In this document: positions 47,200 through 55,780 of the stretch, in pieces
How positions within the stretch are numbered: position 1 is the stretch's first letter
How the letters are laid out: the number at the start of each line of letters is the position of its first letter
NCBI GenBank assembly: GCA_009929615.1
Contig: SAAB01000001.1
Coordinates: 124,001 to 188,000, forward strand
DNA length: 64,000 nt
Origin: Clostridia bacterium
Lineage (GTDB): Bacteria > Bacillota > Clostridia > Lachnospirales > Lachnospiraceae
Reading direction: 5' to 3'
Made by a program: the position numbers and the translations under genes
The notes under the pieces: model-generated
What the model saw: only the letters and a program-made list of their open reading frames with translations
Databases searched by the model: none
Told to the model about the DNA's origin: nothing

Positions 47200-47838
47200 T
47201 TGAATAAGAAATTATTACAATTATATGCGGTAACGGACCGTCAATGGCTGAAACCCGGTGAAACCCTGGCATCTGCAGTAGAGGCTGCCATTAAAGGCGG
47301 CGTGACTCTGGTTCAGTTAAGAGAGAAGCATATGGATGATAAAGATTTTATTAATGAAGCTTTAGAAGTGAAAAGGGTGACCGATGCTTACAATATTCCT
47401 TTAATTATTAATGATAATCTCAATGTGTGTCAAGCCTGTGATGCAGCCGGAATTCATATTGGACAGGATGATATGTCTGTTATAGAAGTCCGCAGGATTC
47501 TTGGACCGGATAAAATTATTGGAGTCACAGCGAAAACTGTAGAACAAGCGGAAACGGCAGTGAAAGGCGGCGCAGATTATCTTGGAAGTGGTGCCATGTT
47601 TGGCTCATCTACCAAAAGTGAGGCGAAGCCGATGACGCTTAAAGAGTTTCAGTATATTCGTCAGGCCGTTGATGTGCCGATTGTCTTGATTGGTGGAATT
47701 GATGCTGAAAATATTCACGAATTAAAGAATTCAGGAGCGCAGGGAGCTGCCGTGGTATCCGGGATTTTTGCCAAAGCGGATGTTAAAAAAGCAGCGGAAG
47801 AGTTGAAGACTTTATCATTGAAAATATTTCCAGATTAA
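47200..47838 (+). CDS. thiE: Thiamine-phosphate synthase
   Basis: Joins HMP-pyrophosphate and thiazole phosphate to thiamine phosphate. 212 aa TIM barrel. LYAVTDRQWL at the N-terminus, GGVTLVQLREKHMDDKDF, LIINDNLNVC, GIHIGQDDM, and PIVLIGGIDAENI are the family motifs. The start codon is TTG at 47200: it lies 9 bases after GGGGGA, and the next in-frame ATG would remove conserved sequence. The thiazole genes thiSFGH are 21 kb away; thiE is here with asnB and a HAD gene (13-base gap). Confidence 0.93.
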   Translation: MNKKLLQLYAVTDRQWLKPGETLASAVEAAIKGGVTLVQLREKHMDDKDFINEALEVKRVTDAYNIPLIINDNLNVCQACDAAGIHIGQDDMSVIEVRRILGPDKIIGVTAKTVEQAETAVKGGADYLGSGAMFGSSTKSEAKPMTLKEFQYIRQAVDVPIVLIGGIDAENIHELKNSGAQGAAVVSGIFAKADVKKAAEELKTLSLKIFPD

Positions 47839-47851
47839 AAGGAGAGTGTAA

Positions 47852-48556
47852 ATGACAACAGTATTATTTGATTTAGATGGCACACTGCTGCCAATGGATC
47901 AGGACATTTTTGTAAAAGATTATTTTAGCCGGCTGGCAAAAAAGATGGCTTCGTTCGGTTATGAACCAAATACACTGGTGAATAACATATGGAAAGGTAC
48001 GGGTGCCATGGTTATGAACGATGGAAAGACGACGAATGAGAAAGTTTTCTGGAGCGTTTTGGAAAAAATTTATGGACCTAAGATTGTGGCAGATATACCT
48101 GTATTTGAAGAATTTTATGCCAGAGAATTTCAGGAAGTTGCCGGTGTATGTGGCTATACGCCAAAGGCAAAACAGGTGGTAACGTCCTGCAAAGCTAAAG
48201 GATACCAGACCATCCTGGCGACCAATCCTATATTTCCTGCCATTGCCACAGAAAGCCGTATGCGTTGGGCAGGGTTGGAACCCTCAGATTTTGAATACTA
48301 TACGACTTACGAACATCAAAGGCATAGTAAACCAAATCCTGCATATTATAAGGACATTGTGGAACATATGGGTCTTAAACCGGAAGAATATCTGATGGTT
48401 GGAAATGATGTGACGGAAGACATGGTAGCTGAAAGCCTTGGCATGAAGGTCTTCTTATTGACCGACTGTCTCATAAATAAAGAAGCGGTTGACATATCCA
48501 GATATCCAAATGGAAATTTTGATACGCTTTTAGAATACTTAGAAAATATGAATTAA
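47852..48556 (+). CDS. HAD-family hydrolase
   Basis: 234 aa. HAD motifs: I FDLDGTLLPMD (nucleophile near residue 6), II ATNPIFP, III lysine in SKPNPAYY, IV GNDVTEDMVAESLG. A helical cap lies between motifs I and II. It follows thiE by 13 bases. Some thiamine pathways recruit HAD phosphatases, so a link is conceivable, but nothing in the sequence proves it; substrate unknown. AAGGAG precedes the ATG. Confidence 0.88.
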   Translation: MTTVLFDLDGTLLPMDQDIFVKDYFSRLAKKMASFGYEPNTLVNNIWKGTGAMVMNDGKTTNEKVFWSVLEKIYGPKIVADIPVFEEFYAREFQEVAGVCGYTPKAKQVVTSCKAKGYQTILATNPIFPAIATESRMRWAGLEPSDFEYYTTYEHQRHSKPNPAYYKDIVEHMGLKPEEYLMVGNDVTEDMVAESLGMKVFLLTDCLINKEAVDISRYPNGNFDTLLEYLENMN

Positions 48557-48562
48557 TTACAT

Positions 48563-48602
48563 AAAAAATCCCTTGAAAGTTTTTAATAGCTTTCAAGGGA
48601 TT
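48563..48602 (-). terminator. Terminator of tyrS (between convergent genes)
   Basis: Perfect 13-bp arms 48567-48579 and 48590-48602. On the minus strand it is followed by a T-run (A-run 48563-48568 on the plus strand), so it mainly serves tyrS; the plus strand has only a weak T-tract. Confidence 0.85.
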
Positions 48603-48609
48603 ACTTTGT

Positions 48610-49839
48610 TTAGTCCGCTTTAATCTGGTAAAATCCTTTTTTACCTTTTTTAACCATAAAGGCTTGGTTTTCATTAAAGTCTTTTGAGCCGAATACTGAA
48701 TTAATGCCAGGAACCTTCACATCATTGACGGTAACGCCACCTTGGTCAATCAAACGTCTGGCTTCAGAACGGCTTGATGTAAGTTTAGTATCAACAAGGA
48801 TAGAAATGATATCAATACCCTCATCTAATTTATCTTTTGGATAGGTAAAGGTTGGTACGGAACCGGCAACACCACCGGATACGAAGAGAGCTTTAGCAGC
48901 AGCCTGGGCTTTTTGAGCTTCTTCTTCGCCGTGAACAATCTTAGTAATCTCATAGGCCAGAACTTCTTTGGCCTTATTAATCTCAGCACCTTCTAAGGCA
49001 CCTAAACGGCGAACCTCATCCATCGGAAGGAAAGTCAGGAGACCAAGACATTCTTCAACTTTAACATCTTCGATATTTCTCCAGTACTGATAGAAGTCAT
49101 ATGGTGAAGTCTTTGCCGGGTCCAGCCAAACAGCACCTTTCTGAGTTTTACCCATCTTTTTACCATCGCTGGTTGTTAAAAGTTTAAAGGTAAGACCAAA
49201 AGCTGATTTCTCTTCTTTACTTCGGATAAGATTAACACCACCGATAATATTACTCCACTGGTCACTGCCACCCAGCTGAAGATTACAGCCGTAGCGGCGA
49301 TTCAACTCAAGGAAATCGTAGGACTGCATCAGCATATAGTTGAATTCGAAGAATGTAAGACCATCTTCCATACGGGATTTATAACATTCTGCTGCAAGCA
49401 TCTTGTTTACAGTAAAATGAACGCCGACATCTCTAAGGAAGTTTACATAGTTCAAATTAAGAAGCCAGTTAGCATTGTTTTCAAGGATAGCCTGGTCATT
49501 ATCAAAGGAGATAAAGCGGGAGAGTTGTTTCTTAAAACAATCGGCATTATGCTGAATCTGTTCAATGGTCATCATCTGGCGCATCTCAGAACGCATGGAA
49601 GGGTCACCAATCATGGTTGTTCCGCCGCCAAGTAAAGCAATCGGACGATGTCCGGCACGCTGCATATGCATCATAGCCATAACGGTAAGAAAATGGCCGG
49701 CAGTTAGGCTGTCAGCCGTTGCATCAAAGCCAATATAAAATGTAAGTTTTTCTTTCTCAAGTAATTCACGTAATTCTTTTTCGTGGGTACACTGTTCAAT
49801 AAAACCACGTTCCACGAGTGTATCGTATACACTAGACAT
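48610..49839 (-). CDS. tyrS: Tyrosyl-tRNA synthetase
   Basis: Class I synthetase charging tRNA-Tyr. 409 aa. The HIGH-like site is [10 protein letters not shown] near residue 45 and the KMSKS-like site is KKMGKTQKG near 230; the C-terminal S4 RNA-binding domain ([18 protein letters not shown]) is present. The start at 49839 is the second ATG: AGGAGG lies 7 bases before it, whereas the first ATG at 49845 has almost no spacing. No T-box leader is visible in the short upstream region, unlike tyrS of many Firmicutes. Confidence 0.95.
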   Translation of the reverse strand: MSSVYDTLVERGFIEQCTHEKELRELLEKEKLTFYIGFDATADSLTAGHFLTVMAMMHMQRAGHRPIALLGGGTTMIGDPSMRSEMRQMMTIEQIQHNADCFKKQLSRFISFDNDQAILENNANWLLNLNYVNFLRDVGVHFTVNKMLAAECYKSRMEDGLTFFEFNYMLMQSYDFLELNRRYGCNLQLGGSDQWSNIIGGVNLIRSKEEKSAFGLTFKLLTTSDGKKMGKTQKGAVWLDPAKTSPYDFYQYWRNIEDVKVEECLGLLTFLPMDEVRRLGALEGAEINKAKEVLAYEITKIVHGEEEAQKAQAAAKALFVSGGVAGSVPTFTYPKDKLDEGIDIISILVDTKLTSSRSEARRLIDQGGVTVNDVKVPGINSVFGSKDFNENQAFMVKKGKKGFYQIKAD

Positions 49840-49870
49840 GTTCATTCCTCCTAAATATCACTCTCATGTC

Positions 49871-49899
49871 AGATTATCATATTTTAGGTCTCATTGCAA
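49871..49899 (-). promoter_or_regulatory. Promoter for tyrS
   Basis: On the minus strand TTGCAA (49899-49894) and TAATCT (49876-49871), 17-base spacer, about 30 bases before the ATG, leaving no room for a T-box. Confidence 0.55.
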
Positions 49900-49922
49900 G
49901 TCGGCTTTTGGCATTTTACCAG

Positions 49923-49951
49923 TTGTTAATCCACTCATCTTCGGATATAAT
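49923..49951 (+). promoter_or_regulatory. Promoter for the Cof-type HAD gene
   Basis: TTGTTA at 49923-49928, 17-base spacer, TATAAT at 49946-49951. Confidence 0.6.
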
Positions 49952-49986
49952 AAAGTGAACTAAGAAATGGTTTACAGGAGAATTGA

Positions 49987-50799
49987 ATGAATTATAAAAT
50001 GATAGCTTTGGATTTGGATGGAACACTGACGAATTCAAAAAAAGAAATTACGGCCCATACAAGAGATGTATTGATTGATATACAGAAAAAAGGTTTTACC
50101 GTTGTTCTTGCAACGGGTCGCCCGATTAATGGAGCAACTGCTTTAGGTAAGGAACTGGAATTAGATGTTTACGGAGGATACATTCTGGCATTTAACGGTG
50201 GTATGATTCAGGATTGCCGGACAGGAAATGTAATTTATCAGAAGAAGATTCCGCAGGAATACATTCCGAGACTTGGGGCGGTCAGTAGAGAACTGCAGAT
50301 TCCGATAGTGACTTACCGGGGAGATGACATACTCACAGAGGATACGACAGATCGCTATGTTCGTCTGGAAGCAGGGATTAATAAGATGCCCGTTCGTGAA
50401 CTCAATGATTTTTCGGAAGAGGTTGATTTTCCTGTGACTAAATGTCTTATGGTAGCAGATGGATGGTATCTGGAAGAGATTATGCCACGGATGCACCGGG
50501 AGTTTGGAAATATTTTGAATATTTTCCGCTCAGAACCGTATTTTTTGGAAATTACGCCTTTAGGCGTGGACAAAGCTACAGGTTTGGAGTGGCTTTTGGA
50601 GTATACGGGAATCGGACAGCAGGAACTGATTTGTGTTGGAGATGGTTATAATGATATAACGATGCTTAAGTTTGCTGGATTGGGTGTTGCTATGGATAAT
50701 GCACAGCCGGATGTGAAGAGCGTTGCCGATGTTGTGACCTATACCAATGATAATGATGGAGTTGCATATATTGTAGAAACATACATGAAAAACAGATAA
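49987..50799 (+). CDS. Cof-type HAD-IIB phosphatase
   Basis: 270 aa. Motif I ALDLDGTLTNSKKEI, a C2B alpha/beta cap in the middle, and motif IV GDGYNDITMLKFAGLGVAM identify the Cof/YidA subfamily of sugar-phosphate and cofactor phosphatases. Exact substrate unknown. AGGAG precedes the ATG. Divergent from tyrS; single gene followed by the tRNA cluster promoter. Confidence 0.9.
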   Translation: MNYKMIALDLDGTLTNSKKEITAHTRDVLIDIQKKGFTVVLATGRPINGATALGKELELDVYGGYILAFNGGMIQDCRTGNVIYQKKIPQEYIPRLGAVSRELQIPIVTYRGDDILTEDTTDRYVRLEAGINKMPVRELNDFSEEVDFPVTKCLMVADGWYLEEIMPRMHREFGNILNIFRSEPYFLEITPLGVDKATGLEWLLEYTGIGQQELICVGDGYNDITMLKFAGLGVAMDNAQPDVKSVADVVTYTNDNDGVAYIVETYMKNR

Positions 50800-50832
50800 A
50801 TGAATCAAAAGAAAAAATATGTAAAAAAGTGG

Positions 50833-50861
50833 TTGACAAAGTGATGGGAATACGATAGAAT
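50833..50861 (+). promoter_or_regulatory. Promoter for the tRNA-Asp/Val/Met cluster
   Basis: Consensus TTGACA at 50833-50838, 17-base spacer, TAGAAT at 50856-50861, 41 bases before the first tRNA. Confidence 0.75.
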
Positions 50862-50902
50862 CGTTTATGCAGTCAAGCGACAAAACAAGTTGCTGACACA
50901 AT

Positions 50903-50976
50903 GGCCTAGTGGCTCAGTTGGTTAGAGCGCCGCCCTGTCACGGCGGAGGTCGAGGGTTCGAGTCCCTTCTGGGTCG
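50903..50976 (+). tRNA. tRNA-Asp (GTC)
   Basis: 74 nt. Acceptor arms 50903-50909 and 50969-50975 pair with two wobbles, discriminator G. Anticodon GTC at 50937-50939 in a CCGCC/GGCGG stem, T-loop TTCGAGT. CCA is not encoded. Confidence 0.96.
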
Positions 50977-50979
50977 TCG

Positions 50980-51144
50980 TTATAAGTTTTCTTATAATGA
51001 TTAATTATGTCGAAACGTTATTGAAGTTTTTCATAACGTTCTGTGAAACATCTGGGATCTTAGCTCAGCTGGGAGAGCATCTGCCTTACAAGCAGAGGGT
51101 CACAGGTTCGAGCCCTGTAGGTCCCATTAAGTCGAAAGACTTAA
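50980..51144 (+). other. Hairpins in the tRNA spacers
   Basis: Spacer 1 holds TTATAAG-TTTT-CTTATAA (50980-50997) and AACGTTAT / ATAACGTT (51014-51021, 51033-51040, extended by GAA/TTC). Spacer 2 holds TTAAGTC-GAAA-GACTTAA (51127-51144), beginning on the base after tRNA-Val. All are perfect stems and may be processing signals of the tri-cistronic precursor. Confidence 0.6.
51054..51126 (+). tRNA. tRNA-Val (TAC)
   Basis: 73 nt. Acceptor GGGATCT / AGGTCCC with one wobble, discriminator A at 51126. Anticodon TAC at 51087-51089 in loop CTTACAA; T-loop TTCGAGC. CCA is not encoded. Confidence 0.96.
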
Positions 51145-51152
51145 TAACAGAT

Positions 51153-51226
51153 GGCGAGGTAGCTCAGTTGGCTAGAGCACACGGTTCATACCCGTGGTGT
51201 CGGGGGTTCAAATCCCTTCCTCGCTA
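51153..51226 (+). tRNA. tRNA-Met (CAT), elongator type
   Basis: 74 nt. Acceptor GGCGAGG / CCTCGCT with a G-U first pair, discriminator A. Anticodon CAT at 51187-51189 in a CACGG/CCGTG stem, without the three consecutive G-C pairs of initiator tRNA. tRNA-Ile2 also reads CAT before modification, but the body looks like elongator Met. Confidence 0.88.
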
Positions 51227-51233
51227 TTCATAT

Positions 51234-51265
51234 AAAGCATCTGTCTTTTGGCAGATGCTTTTTTT
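51234..51265 (+). terminator. Terminator of the tRNA cluster
   Basis: AAAGCATCTG (51234-51243) pairs with CAGATGCTTT (51252-51261), then T-run. Confidence 0.9.
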
Positions 51266-51322
51266 GTTTTTTAAATTCCAGTTTTGTGATATGATATAGA
51301 GGATATTACAGGAGGTGAGGCC

Positions 51323-51796
51323 ATGAGAATAGGTATGGGTTATGATGTCCACCGTTTGACAGAGAATAGAAAATTAATTCTCGGGGGTGTGGACATACCA
51401 TATGAAAAGGGGTTACTCGGACATTCAGATGCAGATGTTCTGCTTCATGCTATTATGGATGCCCTTCTCGGTGCGGCAGCATTGGGAGATATCGGAAAAC
51501 ATTTTCCGGACTCAGACGAGAAGTACAAAGGTATTTCCAGCATTGAATTGCTAAAACATGTAGGAAAGCTTTTACAGGATGAGGGCTGGAAGATTAACAA
51601 CATTGATTCAACGATTATTGCACAGCGGCCGAAATTGGCACCTCATATCATGAATATGAGGGAGAATATTGCAAAAGCTTTAAATATAGAATTGGGACAG
51701 ATTAATGTCAAAGCAACAACAGAAGAAGGTCTTGGATTTACCGGCGAAGGTCTGGGTATGGCGTCCAATGCCATTTGTCTGCTTGAGAAAGAATGA
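51323..51796 (+). CDS. ispF: 2-C-methyl-D-erythritol 2,4-cyclodiphosphate synthase
   Basis: Fifth step of the MEP isoprenoid pathway. 157 aa, standard length. The zinc-binding GYDVHRL at the N-terminus with [25 protein letters not shown] is diagnostic, and [16 protein letters not shown] lies at the C-terminus. AGGAGGTGAGG precedes the ATG. It starts a gene run to sigH; in many Firmicutes ispD/ispF lie near cysS in the same way. Confidence 0.97.
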   Translation: MRIGMGYDVHRLTENRKLILGGVDIPYEKGLLGHSDADVLLHAIMDALLGAAALGDIGKHFPDSDEKYKGISSIELLKHVGKLLQDEGWKINNIDSTIIAQRPKLAPHIMNMRENIAKALNIELGQINVKATTEEGLGFTGEGLGMASNAICLLEKE

Positions 51797-51802
51797 GAGC
51801 GT

Positions 51803-53029
51803 ATGAATACAGGAATTGAAAAATTAAAAGAATTTTTTGAGGCAGGAAGTAAGGAAGATGAAAGCTTCAATATTGGTCTGGAAGTTGAACATTTTGTTTT
51901 GAATAAGGAGAATCATAAAACCATGCTTTTTGATGGTGAACAGGGCATTGGATCTTTGATGGAAGAGATGGCTTCGGATTATCCGGAAAAACATATGGAA
52001 GACGGAGCGGTTATTTCTTTGGAAAGCGACGATATTTTGATAACACTGGAGCCGGGATGTCAGTTGGAGATTAGCACAGCACCTTTTTCATCAATTGACA
52101 AGATTATGCATTTTTATCATGAGGCAAAGGAACAGATTGAGAAGCGGCTGGCACCTATGGGGTATTTTCTTTCAACGGAAGGATATCTTCCCTATGGAAA
52201 GGCAGAGGACATTCCGTTAATTGCCAAAGAACGTTACCATTGTATGGATGCTTATTTTAAAAATTCAGGTATTTATGGAAAGAATATGATGCGTGCTACA
52301 GCTGCCTGCCATGTTTCCATTGATTATTTTGATGAAGAAGATTTTGCTGACAAATACCGGCTGGCATGGCTCTTGAATCCGATTTTTGCCTTTTTAACGG
52401 AGAATGTCACAAGATTTGAGGATGTGCCTTTTAAAGGTCATCTGCTTAGAGATACGATTTGGCAAGGTGTGGATAATGCAAGAACTTCCCTTTGCCCGGA
52501 TTTATTTGAAGAGAGCTTTGGATTTGAGTCCTATGCAAGATGGCTGATGACTATTCCGGTTATTGTTGTGAATGAGGGAGATACTTATAAATACGAACCT
52601 GAGAAAACCATTGAAGAATGCTTTGAAGAATATGGAGATAGTGAAGCACTGCTTCGCCATTATCTGTCCATGGCATTTCCGGATGTAAGATTGAAACAGT
52701 TTATAGAGATTCGTTCGGCGGACAGTATGCCGGAAGAATATGTCAAAGCATACTGTTGCCTCGTAAAGGGCATTTTCTGCAATCAGGAGACGGTGGTCAA
52801 TATGCTTTCACTCCTTCCACAGGATATTCAGGCGATTAACCAGGCTAAAGATAATCTTAAAAAAGACGGATTTCAGGCATCCGTTTATGGGCAGAATATT
52901 CGTTTGATGCTGTTGTGGCTTCTTCGGGAGTCTGCTGCGAACCTGCCGGATGATGAAAAGGCAGCATTGGCTCTATGGGAACCTTTAATTGATAATGAGA
53001 TAAGCATACAGGGAGCAATTCAAAAATGA
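51803..53029 (+). CDS. Glutamate-cysteine ligase family protein (GshA/EgtA-like)
   Basis: 408 aa, carboxylate-amine ligase of the glutamate-cysteine ligase superfamily. The metal/ATP motif GLEVEHF is at residues 25-31, LEPGCQLEISTAP (about 92-104) is the conserved strand that binds substrate and Mg, and MRATAACHVSIDYFDE (about 167-182) is the next. These fit GshA/EgtA-type enzymes making gamma-glutamyl-cysteine, but the acceptor amino acid could differ. It follows ispF by 6 bases and overlaps the ATP-grasp gene by 4 (ATGA), so the two probably act in sequence. Ribosome-binding site is weak (GAGAG). Confidence 0.78.
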   Translation: MNTGIEKLKEFFEAGSKEDESFNIGLEVEHFVLNKENHKTMLFDGEQGIGSLMEEMASDYPEKHMEDGAVISLESDDILITLEPGCQLEISTAPFSSIDKIMHFYHEAKEQIEKRLAPMGYFLSTEGYLPYGKAEDIPLIAKERYHCMDAYFKNSGIYGKNMMRATAACHVSIDYFDEEDFADKYRLAWLLNPIFAFLTENVTRFEDVPFKGHLLRDTIWQGVDNARTSLCPDLFEESFGFESYARWLMTIPVIVVNEGDTYKYEPEKTIEECFEEYGDSEALLRHYLSMAFPDVRLKQFIEIRSADSMPEEYVKAYCCLVKGIFCNQETVVNMLSLLPQDIQAINQAKDNLKKDGFQASVYGQNIRLMLLWLLRESAANLPDDEKAALALWEPLIDNEISIQGAIQK

Positions 53030-54360
53030 ATGGACAGGAAATAACGAAAAAGATGGGCGAGTATATTCGAATGAATATGCTTGAGAGTGAGAAATCAGCA
53101 GGGGCGATGGAAGAGTATATCAAACATTCAGATTTGAATGCAGGAGGTAATAATTATACTAGGACTCTTCAGATACCGAAAATATATGATATGGAAACAA
53201 TTAACCACTTTTCAGGGATTGTTGAGACAACCTATGGCATTTTTGAAAAGGTGATTGGTGAGTACTTGAAAAATAAAGAATACCGGAAGCTGTTTCCTTT
53301 TTCAAAAGAATTAGAAGAACTTATTCTTCTGCCGGTGGGGTATGAAGAGATGGTTCCGGTATGCAGGATTGATATTTTTTATAATGAAGAAACAAGAGAT
53401 TTTAAATTCTGTGAATTTAATACGGATGGCACCAGTGCCATGAATGAGAATAAGGTTCTGGATGATATTCTCTACATGAATAATGCATGGAATCATTTTA
53501 AAGAAGAAGTTCAGCCGGAACGTTTTGAGTTACTGGATTCCTGGGTGGACGCATTTATGAAAACTTACCGTTCCGGGAAAAATGCTGTGGAGAAGCCTTA
53601 TGTTGCCATTGTAGATTTTCTGGATAAAGCCTATTTGAATGAGTTTTATGTATTTGAAAAGCATTTTAAAGCAAAGGGAATTGACGCAGAAGTTTGTGAT
53701 ATCCGCAAAATGGTTTATCGGGATGGAAGACTTTATACACCAAAGGGTCATGCAGTCGATGCAATTTATCGAAGAGCTGTTACCAGCGATGTAGTGAAAT
53801 TCCACGATGAAATTCCTGATTTTTTACAGGCAGTACGGGATGAGAAGGTATGCTTGATCGGAGCCTTCAGAACTCAGATTGTACATCATAAATGTATTTG
53901 CGAGGTTTTGGTTCATCCAATGACAAAAGGAATTCTTACAGATGAGGAAAATCATTTTATAGAAGAACATCTTCCAAAGACGATGAAGCTGGATGATATC
54001 TCCGAAAAAGACCGGGAAGCAATGCTTTATGAGGATAAGGAACGCTGGATTATTAAACCGGTGGATTCCTATGCGGCAAAGGGTGTTTACGCGGGCGTAG
54101 ATTACAGTCATAAGGAATGGCATCGAATTGTAGGGGGCTGTCTGAATCAGGATTATATTGTGCAGGAATACTGTCCGCCTTATCGAACAGAAAATATCAG
54201 TTTTGATATGAAACCTTATGAATTTAAGCTTTACAGTAATCTGACAGGCCTATATACTTATAATGGTAAGTTCCAGGGCGTTTATTCAAGAATGTCTGAT
54301 GGTGGAATTATCTCCACTCAATATAATGAGAAAACAGTGGCAAGCCGCTACTTAAAATAA
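53026..54360 (+). CDS. ATP-grasp ligase, glutathionylspermidine-synthase-like
   Basis: 444 aa. Resembles the circularly permuted ATP-grasp ligases related to the synthetase domain of glutathionylspermidine synthase: EFNTDGTSAMNE at about 130-141 and WIIKPVDSYAAKGVYAG near 335-350 look like the metal/ATP sites, and YIVQEYCPP follows. Such enzymes form amide bonds between a carboxylate and an amine. The start codon overlaps the stop of the glutamate-cysteine-ligase-like gene, so the natural inference is that it ligates a further residue or amine to the gamma-glutamyl product. It is unlike GshB or the GshF fusion. Product unknown. Confidence 0.7.
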   Translation: MNGQEITKKMGEYIRMNMLESEKSAGAMEEYIKHSDLNAGGNNYTRTLQIPKIYDMETINHFSGIVETTYGIFEKVIGEYLKNKEYRKLFPFSKELEELILLPVGYEEMVPVCRIDIFYNEETRDFKFCEFNTDGTSAMNENKVLDDILYMNNAWNHFKEEVQPERFELLDSWVDAFMKTYRSGKNAVEKPYVAIVDFLDKAYLNEFYVFEKHFKAKGIDAEVCDIRKMVYRDGRLYTPKGHAVDAIYRRAVTSDVVKFHDEIPDFLQAVRDEKVCLIGAFRTQIVHHKCICEVLVHPMTKGILTDEENHFIEEHLPKTMKLDDISEKDREAMLYEDKERWIIKPVDSYAAKGVYAGVDYSHKEWHRIVGGCLNQDYIVQEYCPPYRTENISFDMKPYEFKLYSNLTGLYTYNGKFQGVYSRMSDGGIISTQYNEKTVASRYLK

Positions 54361-54388
54361 AGAGCGAGGATAAAAGAGGAGGTTAAAG

Positions 54389-55780
54389 ATGAAACTTTAT
54401 AATACATTAACACGAAAAAAAGAAGAATTTGTACCTGTGGAGCCGGGAAAGGTGCGTATGTATGTTTGCGGTCCGACAGTTTATAATTATATTCATATAG
54501 GAAATGCCCGGCCGATGATTGTATTTGATACAGTACGTAGATATTTTGAATACAAGGGCTATGCTGTAAACTATGTTTCAAACTTTACAGATGTAGATGA
54601 TAAGATTATTAAAAAAGCAAATGAAGAGGGCGTTCCCGCATCTGTTATATCCGAGCGGTTTATTAAAGAAGCCCAGACAGATATGGCAGGTCTTAATGTT
54701 AAAGAAGCGACCACGCATCCAAAAGCAACCGAAGAGATTGATGGAATGATTGATATGATTCAGACGTTGATGGATAAAGGGTATGCTTATGAGGTGAATG
54801 GCACTGTTTATTACCGGACACGTAAATTCAGTGATTATGGAAAGCTTTCCAAGAAAAATATCGATGATTTAACAGCAGGTATCCGTATTGCAGTCAGCGA
54901 TGAAAAGGAAGATTCAATGGATTTTGTCCTTTGGAAACCTAAAAAAGAAGGAGAACCTTCCTGGCCATCACCATGGGGCGACGGTCGTCCGGGCTGGCAT
55001 ATTGAATGTTCTGTTATGTCTAAAAAATATTTGGGTGAAGAAATTGATATTCATGCCGGTGGCGAGGATTTGATTTTCCCTCATCATGAGAATGAAATTG
55101 CACAGAGTGAAGCATGCAATGAAAAGACCTTTGCAAAATACTGGCTTCATAATGGTTTTTTAAATATTGATAACGTTAAGATGTCCAAATCTCTTGGCAA
55201 CTTCTTTACTGTTCGTGAAATCAGTGAGCAGTATGATTTGCAGGTGCTTCGTTTCTTTATGCTCAGTGCCCATTACCGCAGTCCGCTGAATTTCAGTGCG
55301 CCTTTAATGGAGGCTTCTAAGAATGGTCTTGACCGTATTTTGACAGCTATTGACCGCCTGGATGAAATTCAGGGTAAAGATGGTGCCATGACGGCTGAAG
55401 AACAGAGCGTTATGGCACAGGTGAATGCCCTTGTTGAGAAATTTGAAGCTTCTATGGAAGATGATTTTAATACAGCCGATGCCATTTCAGCTATTTTTGA
55501 ATTAGTAAAACTGGCCAATATTCATGTGACAGCAGATTCTACAAAAGAGATGGCAGAAAAAATCAGCGGCATCATTAAAAAGCTCTGCGATGTATTAGGA
55601 ATTATTACAGTAAGGGAAAAAGAACTTTTAGACGAAGATATTGAGAACCTTATCGAAGAGCGTCAGGCAGCCCGTAAAGCAAAGAACTTTGCGAGAGCAG
55701 ATGAAATCAGAGATGAACTTATAGCTAAAGGTATTCTTCTTGAGGATACCAGAGAGGGCGTTAAATGGAAGCGAGCATAG
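54389..55780 (+). CDS. cysS: Cysteinyl-tRNA synthetase
   Basis: 463 aa class I synthetase. YNYIHIGNARP is the HIGH motif, KMSKSLGNFF the KMSKS motif near residue 268; zinc ligands are CGPTVYN (Cys near 28), ECSVM, and the HHENE segment. GAGGAGG precedes the ATG. The 3' end overlaps mrnC by 16 bases, the coupling seen in many Firmicutes. Confidence 0.97.
   Translation: MKLYNTLTRKKEEFVPVEPGKVRMYVCGPTVYNYIHIGNARPMIVFDTVRRYFEYKGYAVNYVSNFTDVDDKIIKKANEEGVPASVISERFIKEAQTDMAGLNVKEATTHPKATEEIDGMIDMIQTLMDKGYAYEVNGTVYYRTRKFSDYGKLSKKNIDDLTAGIRIAVSDEKEDSMDFVLWKPKKEGEPSWPSPWGDGRPGWHIECSVMSKKYLGEEIDIHAGGEDLIFPHHENEIAQSEACNEKTFAKYWLHNGFLNIDNVKMSKSLGNFFTVREISEQYDLQVLRFFMLSAHYRSPLNFSAPLMEASKNGLDRILTAIDRLDEIQGKDGAMTAEEQSVMAQVNALVEKFEASMEDDFNTADAISAIFELVKLANIHVTADSTKEMAEKISGIIKKLCDVLGIITVREKELLDEDIENLIEERQAARKAKNFARADEIRDELIAKGILLEDTREGVKWKRA

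Noticed and set aside
49846-49986. T-box leader of tyrS
   Set aside because: No AGGGTGG-ACCGCG antiterminator core, and the predicted promoter is about 30 bases from the start codon.
50997-51299. A 100-codon open frame across tRNA-Val and tRNA-Met
   Set aside because: It is translated tRNA sequence (for example AQLARAHGSYPW) with no ribosome-binding site.
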